A DNA stretch of 64,000 nt from Saprospiraceae bacterium. GTDB lineage: Bacteria; Bacteroidota; Bacteroidia; Chitinophagales; Saprospiraceae. The stretch spans positions 1 to 64,000 of the forward strand of contig JANQSS010000043.1 in NCBI GenBank assembly GCA_028279185.1. The letters are read 5' to 3'. This document shows, piece after piece, positions 28,101 to 36,000 of this stretch. The position numbers were made by a program, and so were the translations under genes. The notes beneath the pieces are model-generated. The model was not told where the DNA came from. It searched no databases and saw only the letters and a program-made list of their open reading frames with translations. The first letter of the stretch is position 1. The number at the start of each line of letters is the position of its first letter.

Positions 28101-28689
28101 AAGCGCTGAGACACAAAAGGAGGTGCCGCTCAATAAAGTAGAAGACCAATCGTACATTCATTACGGAAAAGGATCTGTTATTCTATATGCGTTACAGGAT
28201 TACATTGGAGAAGATAGCGTAAATGCCGCGCTGCGTTCATTTTTAGAAGAATACCGATACGCGGAGCCACCCTATCCAAATACACACGATTTCCTAAGGC
28301 ACTTACGACCGCGTATTCCCGATTCATTACAATATTTAATTCGAGATTGGATTGAGGAAATTACGCTTTATGATTTTCGCTTAGAAGAAGCCAAATTAGA
28401 AGAATCTTCTACTGGCTCGTACACGATTTCGCTTAAATTATATGCCGATAAATTAAAAGCTGACTCACTCGGAAACGAAACGTCAGTTGGAATTAATGAC
28501 TATGTGGATATAGGTTTTTTCGAAGACGATGAGGAAGAGAAATTACTACATTATGAACGCATTAAACTGAATAAAAAGAATATGCAACTTGAATTTTCGT
28601 TGGACAAAAAACCGAAACGAGCGGCCATCGACCCCCGTCGAATATTGATTGAGCGGGTGATTTCGGACAATAGCCGCGGGTTGGAATAG
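25123..28689 (+). CDS. ABC-2 permease fused to M1-type aminopeptidase
   Basis: The 1188-residue protein has about twelve membrane segments in its first 600 residues, in two ABC-2-like sets (about 20-280 and 320-590), then a membrane exit at about 565-585. A large C-terminal M1 metallopeptidase domain follows: zinc motif 'HEMAHQWW' (H933, E934, H937) and a third ligand E957 in 'VESFAEY', 19 residues after H937. The domain should sit outside the inner membrane. Such fusions with a neighbouring ABC ATPase recur in Bacteroidota and other phyla; the coupling of transport and peptide cleavage is inferred from the fusion, and the substrate is not known. Confidence 0.93.
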   Translation: MFKTFFLREIKMGLKQPMFYIFFILFTLLACLAIVTDSITIGGGFGTVFKNAPFIVTRFTAILGVVFGILTAAAYFNNAAMRDYRYQFNEIIFTTPVSKFGYFFGRFFGALVLSSLVLCGVFFGILIGTIIGPIFGWVEVDQLGPIPWQAFGSNFLLFTLPNMMIAGTLVYGLATKFRNTMVSFVGAMLILMAYMVTGSFLSDIDNEKLAAMLDLFGWRTYNVESKYFTPAEKNTISPGFGGLLFQNRLLWTTVSALLLSLFYATFSFKLKNKKVKAKSKKTTKNDRSTTVSAPISFQSVSSWNQFASFFNMNFRSITKSLLFKILFVFCAIMVVSSLWGGFEYFGLQSYPVTYKVMNDISDQSFLFLAIVMVFYSGELVWRDRDVNIHEVIGASPYSKLLSLLAKAFSLIAVILLLYASMVVFGILYQLFHGFTDIKVDLYFSNFLLDSLPTYITWSFVLIFIQIIINQKYIAYMVSLLAMFLLDLLLSTLDIESNLVSIGGGPSLMYSDMNGFGPGLTGSLWFAAYWIVFGLLTLVKGAAFWQRGTEQNWRLRIRNGLQNLKAYKSLFSVLLILFIGLGAYIYYNTHVLNQYDTSDQVEKMRIDYEKKYKQYESLPKLSIDDVKYAIDIFPEKRDVHATAHLVMRNKTDRPINYLHVILSDRWKHDVIIPNGKQTLYDDKSGYAIYEFEPLLPNDTMSITVKTNFISKGFENQVGDRSVVRNGSFFNNKDILPEFGYNPSYEIDDKFTRRKYDLKPKKRMPDLEIECGLACHKNYLSDGVSDWINVKTTISTSKDQIAIAPGSLLKQWRKDDRNYYHYKVDHPSQNFYSFMSAEYEIARRTWNDVQIEIYYDKAHDYNIDMMLDAVERSLKYFTEHFGPYYHKQARIIEFPRYATFAQAFPGTMPYSEAFGFIIDLEDENKNNVVDAVIAHEMAHQWWAHQVISSFMQGGTMLVESFAEYSSLMVMKNQLNDDIKMKEFLKYDFNRYLRGRSAETQKEVPLNKVEDQSYIHYGKGSVILYALQDYIGEDSVNAALRSFLEEYRYAEPPYPNTHDFLRHLRPRIPDSLQYLIRDWIEEITLYDFRLEEAKLEESSTGSYTISLKLYADKLKADSLGNETSVGINDYVDIGFFEDDEEEKLLHYERIKLNKKNMQLEFSLDKKPKRAAIDPRRILIERVISDNSRGLE

Positions 28690-28820
28690 TTCATTGTAAG
28701 CTTTATGCCTTGCATATAGCTAGAAGAAATCTAGAATAAAATATTATATAGACCTGAATACGATTGAATCAGCCTTCATAAACAATAGGAAAACATGAAT
28801 TGTGCCGCCAGGGCGCTTTA

Positions 28821-28832
28821 TACCAATTAAAG
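28821..28832 (+). repeat. Single copy of TACCAATTAAAG repeat
   Basis: The 12-mer found as inverted-repeat arms at 15891 and 19251 occurs here once, without a matching right arm, between the M1 fusion gene and the DksA-like gene. Confidence 0.55.
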
Positions 28833-28941
28833 CTTCAAACCAAATAGGCAACCTTTTACATTAAATCCAACACATTTGTGTTACATCAACCGGTTAGCCC
28901 ATAAAATATCCACTTGACCTTCCATATCGTATCTTTACTCA

Positions 28942-29274
28942 ATGGACAAAATCAGAAAGGCAGAAATAAAAAAGCTCATTGCAAAACGTATCGAAAAAAC
29001 TAAAAAGAAAATTGAGGGCTACGAAAGCATGGCACAACCCATAACACCTGAAAACTCCATTGGACGTGTATCGCGAATGGATGCGATAAATAATAAAAGT
29101 GTTGTCGATGCGGCCATTCGCACTGCAAAAGAAAAACTGAGTGCCATGAAAAGCATGCTGAATAATATCAACAACGACGATTTCGGTCTTTGTGATCGAT
29201 GCCAGGAACCCATTCCAGAAAAACGCCTTATCCTAATGCCGGAGAGTAAATACTGCGTTCGATGCGCCCGATAG
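28942..29274 (+). CDS. TraR/DksA C4-type zinc-finger protein
   Basis: The 110-residue protein has a basic, coiled-coil-like N-terminal half and a C-terminal four-cysteine zinc finger: C84 and C87 ('LCDRCQEPIP'), C105 and C108 ('YCVRCAR'). This is the DksA/TraR arrangement; family members bind the RNA polymerase secondary channel and alter promoter output, often with ppGpp. It is close in size to other short Bacteroidota DksA-like proteins (E. coli DksA has 151 residues). The stop codon is 12 bases from the convergent end of the VCBS protein gene. Confidence 0.9.
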   Translation: MDKIRKAEIKKLIAKRIEKTKKKIEGYESMAQPITPENSIGRVSRMDAINNKSVVDAAIRTAKEKLSAMKSMLNNINNDDFGLCDRCQEPIPEKRLILMPESKYCVRCAR

Positions 29275-29285
29275 TTTTTCGGTAT

Positions 29286-31040
29286 TTAATATTTCGTGAA
29301 CATTCCCTGCGCGACAATATTCGTTGAATCTAACAGGTTCACGATATACTTTCCATTTGGTAACGATGCAACCGTAATGGGTTTTTTATCCCAAGTTTGT
29401 CGATATACACGCTGCCCTTTCATATTTAGTAATTCCACAACCAACTCCGGCGATTCATCCAATTGGACTAATATTGAAGTTCGTGCAGGGTTCGGAATAA
29501 TTTCAAGTTTTTTGAAGATCCGCTCTTGCGATTTATTTGACGAGATACCCTCGCTTTCTGTTATTGTATATCGTTTACTCGCTTCAACGTTTGTGAAAAC
29601 GTCCACCTCACCGCTTGGCCATATAACTTCGACTTCAGTAACTTCATCCGCATCTCCCAACCCAAAATGTACGGTGTATGAACTTTGACTGCAGTACCCA
29701 GATGCTCCTGAAACAAATCTGCTTTGATTAACCGCTTGGCCGTCGATCATTGCGGATATATTGACTCGTGCACCGATGGCAGAATAATTTGATGCCGTTC
29801 CAATCAAATTCAGCTGAATGAAATTATTTCCACTTGTCGTATTCTTAAACAATGCATTGACTTGACTTTCACCTATGGTGTTGGCCAGTACAATATCCAA
29901 ATAGCCATCTTGGTTATAGTCACCAAATGCGCATCCAAATGTGTGGCCTGAGTAATTGGCTAAGTCATTTCCTTGAGACAATGAAAAATTTCCATCGCCA
30001 TCATTGATGTATAAATAATTTTTTTCCAAACTGGCCAAATAGGCATTACAAACAAATAAGTCAAGGTCGCCATCATTGTCAATGTCAGCAAAAGATGACC
30101 CGAAAGAATTGACGGAAGGAAAATTCACGATACTGTTAATATCTTCCGTAAATGTTCCGTCGCCGTTGTTAATAAAAATGTTGTTTTTACTTCCTGAGTT
30201 TGAATATGTAGCAATAAAAAGATCAAAGTCGCCATCATTGTCAATATCGCCCCACGAACTTCCCGCAGCATTGTTAAAGCGAGACACAATTTCCACGTCG
30301 GTTATTTGTTCAAATGTGCCATCGCCGTTATTACTATAGAGTTCATTTTTTTGATTCGATTCATTTGTTATAAAAATATCCGGTAAATTGTCATTGTTGT
30401 AGTCGACATAGTCAACTGATCTGGAAGTCCCCGCCGGAGTCGTAAATGAATAATTGGTGTTCTCAGCAAAAGTACCGTCCCCCTGATTTTCGAAATAGGG
30501 ATTTCTACGATTAATAAGACTATTTGTGACCAACACATCTAACCATTGATCTCCATTAGCATCGATCCAATTGGTCATTTCAGAATATGTACCCGTTTGA
30601 CAAATGGCATTATCTGCTTCATACGTAAATTGGCCGTTTCCCATATTACGATAAAAGAAATTTAATCGTGGAATTCCATTCCTGCCATACGTTACGACAA
30701 CTACGTCGAGGTCGCCGTCATTATCCGCATCAGCGAAACTAGCACCATCACTTCTATCACCATCGCTTACTATATCGCCGCTCATCACTTGCGTAAAGGA
30801 GCCCTGCTGGTCATTGATAAAGAGATTATTATTTTGACCAGAAAAGGGGCCGTTAGTAATGAAGATGTCATCATAGCCATCATCATTGACATCAACAAAG
30901 TTGGCACAGCGTGATGCAGTTGGTGTAGTACTTAAAAATGGAACAGCTACTTCTTCAAATGTTTGTGCTAATATGTTTAAAGACAAAAGAACCAATATGG
31001 TCAAACTGAGCGTTTTTAAATATGTCATGTTGATTTTCAT
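29286..31040 (-). CDS. FG-GAP/VCBS-repeat protein with ASPIC/UnbV domain and T9SS tail
   Basis: The 584-residue protein has a signal peptide (to about 'NILAQ'). At least six propeller repeats follow, with Asp-rich calcium-binding-like loops ('DVNDDGYDDIFITN', 'DADNDGDLDVVVV', 'DIDNDGDFDLFIA'). An ASPIC/UnbV domain at about 400-490 contains 'SAIGARVNI' and 'VHFGLGDADEVTEVEV'. A type A T9SS sorting domain starts 'EIIPNPARTSILVQL'. It is predicted to be secreted and surface-displayed, with adhesion or ligand-binding functions typical of FG-GAP proteins. A second start at Met5 is possible. It is divergent from the LytTR regulator gene. Confidence 0.93.
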   Translation of the reverse strand: MKINMTYLKTLSLTILVLLSLNILAQTFEEVAVPFLSTTPTASRCANFVDVNDDGYDDIFITNGPFSGQNNNLFINDQQGSFTQVMSGDIVSDGDRSDGASFADADNDGDLDVVVVTYGRNGIPRLNFFYRNMGNGQFTYEADNAICQTGTYSEMTNWIDANGDQWLDVLVTNSLINRRNPYFENQGDGTFAENTNYSFTTPAGTSRSVDYVDYNNDNLPDIFITNESNQKNELYSNNGDGTFEQITDVEIVSRFNNAAGSSWGDIDNDGDFDLFIATYSNSGSKNNIFINNGDGTFTEDINSIVNFPSVNSFGSSFADIDNDGDLDLFVCNAYLASLEKNYLYINDGDGNFSLSQGNDLANYSGHTFGCAFGDYNQDGYLDIVLANTIGESQVNALFKNTTSGNNFIQLNLIGTASNYSAIGARVNISAMIDGQAVNQSRFVSGASGYCSQSSYTVHFGLGDADEVTEVEVIWPSGEVDVFTNVEASKRYTITESEGISSNKSQERIFKKLEIIPNPARTSILVQLDESPELVVELLNMKGQRVYRQTWDKKPITVASLPNGKYIVNLLDSTNIVAQGMFTKY

Positions 31041-31185
31041 TTATACGCTAACGAAAATATCCTGTGAATGGACGTCTTTCCATCTTTCGAAGCTTTCTCT
31101 TCATGAATTTGTTGTGGAGGCCTATTATTTTGTTGTGAATGAAAATTTACATGCTCAATCCCGTCGTATGTTCGTATAACCTGGA

Positions 31186-31938
31186 ATGAAAGATGAAATA
31201 CAAATATTAGTAGTCGACGATGAGCGACCTGCGCGTAGACGTATTGCTCGCTTACTCGACCGATCTCCGTTACATACAATTGTAACGGAAGCCTCTTCCG
31301 GAACAGAAGCTACCCATCAATTGGCAACCTGTGAATTTCATATCGTCTTTCTCGACATGCAATTGACGGATATGTCCGGACTGGATGTTTTGCAACATGC
31401 AAACTTTAAAAATGCGCGAGTCATTTTCGTTACAGCTTATGACGATTATGCCTTACACGCTTTTGATGCGCAGGCGGTGGATTATCTTCTAAAACCATAT
31501 ACGTATGACCGCTTTAATCAAGCACTCGATCGAGCGCTTGCAGCCATTAAAGTGAATCAAATTGAAGATACCCGTTCTTTAGCTAAAAATATTGACTCTA
31601 CTACCCAGAAAATTCCAATTAAATTATCCAACAAGTATTACTTCGTTTCTTCCGACGAGATAAAATACCTGAAAGCATCGGGCTCTTATGTAGAAATTCA
31701 CACAATCGATCACCGAAAACATCTATGCCGAAGTACGCTGAATGGGTTGACGCAAATGCTTGAACCCAAGTCATTTTTTAGAATCAATCGATCGACTACC
31801 ATAAATGTGGAATTAATAAAAGAAGTGATAAGAGAGGGATACGGTGAGTATTTTGTTAAAATGCTAGATGGAAAAAGCTTTACGGTTAGCAAACGACACA
31901 AAATAGGTTTTTTTGAAAAGTTAAATATCAAAAAGTGA
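31186..31938 (+). CDS. LytTR-family response regulator
   Basis: The 250-residue protein has a receiver domain: 'VVDDERPARRRI' near the start, phospho-acceptor D57 in 'FLDMQLTDMSG', and the Thr/Ala and Lys switch residues in 'VTAYDDYA' and 'DYLLKPY'. A LytTR DNA-binding domain follows from about 140 ('YFVSSDEIKYLKASGSYVEI', 'FFRINRSTTIN'). LytTR proteins bind pairs of short direct repeats upstream of their targets. Its stop overlaps the GTG start of the sensor kinase gene by four bases, so the two form a cognate pair. Confidence 0.95.
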   Translation: MKDEIQILVVDDERPARRRIARLLDRSPLHTIVTEASSGTEATHQLATCEFHIVFLDMQLTDMSGLDVLQHANFKNARVIFVTAYDDYALHAFDAQAVDYLLKPYTYDRFNQALDRALAAIKVNQIEDTRSLAKNIDSTTQKIPIKLSNKYYFVSSDEIKYLKASGSYVEIHTIDHRKHLCRSTLNGLTQMLEPKSFFRINRSTTINVELIKEVIREGYGEYFVKMLDGKSFTVSKRHKIGFFEKLNIKK

Positions 31939-33053
31939 TAGATAAGCAACTTTGGCGAATCGTATTATTTATTTTTGGATTAGCCTATTTCTTCTCCGTT
32001 GGATTTTCGGTGTTTCAAAAGGCCGCATTGGATCTATATCAGACATTCACGTACTCAAATTTAGTTTTTCAGCAAACGATAAATTACATCACCAAACTCG
32101 TATTTCTTGTATTTGCCGTGAGGTTGACGGCACGAATGATCCAATATCAATGGCCCTGGCCTAGAAGTTTATTTACGCACGCATTCCTATTATTTGCTTT
32201 TGCAGGTTTTTCTGCTTTTTCGCTCATGTTGCTCAGCCACTATTTATTTTCTTCAGAGTATACAATAAGTGTGGCGAGTTGGCTAAACCGGCTTAGTATT
32301 GGTCTGACATTTAATTATTTTATTTACCTGGCCACGGTCTCTATTGTCTACGCTTATCTATATTCAAAAAAACAAGAAGCTCAAGCGCTGCATCAAAGTG
32401 CACTGAGCAGGCAATTAGCTGATACGAAACTGCTTCAATTACAAAACCAATTGCGGCCTCATTTTCTGTTCAATACGTTAAACGGGATTTCCGCCATGAT
32501 TGAAGAAGATCCGCTGCATGCTCAAGATGCCATTGCTGATTTGAGTGGACTGCTTCGTTATAGCTTACACTTAAAAGATAAAAAATTAATCTCACTCGAA
32601 AAAGAGATTGAAGTATTGCGAAAATATATTAATATAATTAAACTGCGCTTTGATGAAAAAATATTTTTTGATTTTATAGTCGATGATTATTTAAATCAAG
32701 CCGCTATACCTCCATTCTTATTACAACCGCTTGTCGAAAATATTATCATTCATGCTTTTGACGCACACCATACGGTCGTACACGTTTCAATAAAAGTTTC
32801 ATTATTAGAATCTTCTCAAAAACTCTTGATTTCAATTGAAAATAATGGCGCTCCACTCGTGCGTAGTATAAAAGAAGGAACAGGGCTTTCGAATGTGAAG
32901 GAGCGTTTAAAAACAATATATGGTGTCGATGCGGAATTCGATTTAACACAATCGGAGAAGTTTGTTATTGCGACTATCCTAATACCCTATACCAAACTAC
33001 CTGTTGACCACACCAATCAAAATGCAGCGATTAAATCGCATATTGTATCTTGA
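31935..33053 (+). CDS. LytS/YehU-type sensor histidine kinase
   Basis: The 372-residue protein starts with GTG at 31935, overlapping the regulator stop codon. Its N-terminal 155 residues contain four hydrophobic helices. The kinase core shows the His_kinase-family box 'LRPHFLFNTLNGI' with the phosphorylated His and an N-box 'LLQPLVENIIIHA', plus 'GTGLSNVKERL' as the G-box. This is the class that partners LytTR regulators, and the gene overlap supports the pairing with 31186-31938. There is no large periplasmic loop, so the signal may be sensed in or near the membrane. Confidence 0.94.
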   Translation: MIDKQLWRIVLFIFGLAYFFSVGFSVFQKAALDLYQTFTYSNLVFQQTINYITKLVFLVFAVRLTARMIQYQWPWPRSLFTHAFLLFAFAGFSAFSLMLLSHYLFSSEYTISVASWLNRLSIGLTFNYFIYLATVSIVYAYLYSKKQEAQALHQSALSRQLADTKLLQLQNQLRPHFLFNTLNGISAMIEEDPLHAQDAIADLSGLLRYSLHLKDKKLISLEKEIEVLRKYINIIKLRFDEKIFFDFIVDDYLNQAAIPPFLLQPLVENIIIHAFDAHHTVVHVSIKVSLLESSQKLLISIENNGAPLVRSIKEGTGLSNVKERLKTIYGVDAEFDLTQSEKFVIATILIPYTKLPVDHTNQNAAIKSHIVS

Positions 33054-33058
33054 TACAT

Positions 33059-36000
33059 ATGCCTCGATTTCCGTTTTTTGAATTAAGAAAGCAAACCAAA
33101 GGAGTAGGCCTGCGACAAATTGGCTCGCTAGAGCCTTTTCTTGGCAAGAAGGGACTTCGACTATTCCTAATTATCCCATTATTGCTCCTTATATGTGCTT
33201 GTAAAGCCCAAGTGACACACATAGATGCTATAGGTCCGCCATTTATGTGCGGAAATGAGTACATGACTGCAGATGTGTCTACCTTAGAAAAATCAATACA
33301 ACTCGAAAAGGCATATATCGAACAAGCACAATTTAGGCCGATCAGTGGTCGATCACCCCGTGTATTACCCGTCGTATTTCATATCGTTCATAACGGTGGA
33401 GCTGAAAACATTTCAGACGCACAAGTCATGCAAGCATTCAATTGGCTTAATCAATCATTTGCAAATTCGGGTTATTATGACCAGAGTACGGGCGTAACAA
33501 CAACCGTACAATTTTGCCTGGCGAAGCAAGATGAATTTGGAAATGCTACAACAGGTATAACCCGTACTTCATCGCCATTGACCAATTTAAACTCTGTCAT
33601 GGATGATGTCGCGCTCAAAGCTTTGATTCATTGGGATCCCCTTAATTACATCAATATATATGTCGTTCGCAGTATATGCAGGGGAACCAATTGTGGGGTA
33701 GCTGGATACGCCTATCTACCAGCATCGCACGGTCAACCTGAAGATGGAATCGTTTTGGAAGCCGATTTTACCGGTACGACTCCGGCGAGTAATGCCGTGC
33801 TTACGCATGAAATGGGTCATTACCTCGGGTTGTATCATACCTTTGAAGGTGGTTGCAACAATACCGACTGCCTTGCAAACAACGACCGCGTCTGCGATAC
33901 ACCACCGGATGCTTCGACCTCACCGGCACCTTGCCCTATACCTCCTAACTCCTGCCAAACGGATGAAGACGATCCTTCTGTAAACAATCCTTTCCGATCG
34001 GTCGCACTGGGTGGATTGGGCGACCAACCCGATATGCACATCAATTATATGGATTACAATGAATTAACCTGCTACTCAGCCTTCACTGATGGACAAGCAT
34101 CCCGTATGGACTTTTTTGTTCGCACGGCACGTGCTTCTTTGTTAAACTCGGTGGCTTGCCAAGATCCATGTCCCTCACCTGTTTCTGTTTTAATTGACCA
34201 AAGTAATTCAACCGAAAATGTCGGTGCCACTTTAAATTTTAGTGGAAACAGTTCAAATGCCAATAATGTATTCTGGACGGTTAATGGCATGATTGAATCA
34301 ACATCTAGTACGCTTACTTATCAATTTAATTCGGAAGGCTCATATGAAATAATATTTTTTGGAGAAAGTGATGACATACTTTGTCAAATAAACTCAGATA
34401 CAATTATTGTAACGGTTATTTGTCCGGTAATTGCACAGTTTACACCCACACCTTCGAATTGTCAACCGCTCAACACGCAAATTATTTTTACCAATACTTC
34501 GTCCAACTTTACTTCTTTTCAATGGTACTTAAATAGTACACTCCTCAACCCTACAAACACGCAAGACATTACCTTTTCTGATGCCGGAAGACAAGAGTTA
34601 ATTTTAGTTGCCGACAATGGAATTTGCCGTGACACTTTTCGACACACTATTTCTGTGGGTTGTCTGGAAATATGTGACAATGGGTATGACGATGATGATG
34701 ATGGTCTGGTAGATTATTACGATTCAGATTGCTGTCTTACTGAACCTTCTTTTAATTTTATTTGTGATACAATGTGTATTGAGCCTCATGATTTTCCTTA
34801 TACTATCCGAAGGGAATGGGAGTCATCGCTCCGTACTGATGGGTTTTATGCACCTGTTGTAGGTGACATAGATAATGATGGTGTCGTTGAACTTATTGGA
34901 CGAACGCGAGACACGACACAAATCAGTATTTTTGATGGACGGACAGGACAGGAAGAATTGACCTTTTCCGCAGAAAGGCGACTCGGATTATATCTATCCA
35001 TTGTTGATGTCGACAATGATGGCTTCGGAGAAATTATTATTCCAACACGCGCGGGATTTGTGCGGTGCTATGAACATGATGGCACATTAAAATATGAAAG
35101 CGATAGACGCCTAACTGATCACCTGCCGACATCATCATTATTCTCCTATAACATGTATTTAAGTTCAGCCGACTTTAATCAAGATGGTCGTCCGGAAATC
35201 TATGTCGGAAACAAAATATATAATGGACAAAATGGACAATTGATTGCATCCGATAGTTTTAATGCGAAAGGAGCAGGGCAGTCAATAGAAAATGCCTGGC
35301 AAAAATGGTTAACAGTCGCTATCGATATACTTCCCGATCAGTATTGTTCGGACTGCGCCGGTCTCGAATTAGTTGCCGGCCATCAAATATATGCCGTAGA
35401 CATTGCGAATAGAAGCATGACAATTGTAGCAGAAATGCCAGGAAAAGAAGATGGTTTTACCGCCGTTGCAGATTTTGATGTCGATGGTGATCTGGACGTC
35501 GCCGTAATCAGGTCGGGGCTTGATTTGGGACCTCCAATAAGTATTGCAGCGGATGTTTATGTATGGGATGGTCAAACAAATACAGTGCTTGCAGAAACGC
35601 TTTATCCCGACACAACAGGAATAGCTACGAGTCAATTAGGTGGATTTGTTGTAGCAAATTTAGACTGGGACCATGAGCTAGAAATAGCTTTTAAATTCTC
35701 AGATGAACTTGTCGCCATTGACAATGATTTTTCAACACTATGGACCCACCAATTAACAGATGGCTCGGCATGCAGTCCTCACGGATTTGATTTTAATGAG
35801 GATGGGCGCGTTGAAATCGTTTTTCGTGACGACAGGGATTTAATTGTACTCGACGGAAACAATGGAAATGTATTAAGTTCTTTTCAAGTGCGCTCAGCAA
35901 CGGTTTGCGAGCATTTGGCAATTGCTGATATAGATGGCGATGAAAGTGCTGAAATTTTAGTTGACGGAGATGGAAATTACCAATGTTTTGGTGTGAATAA

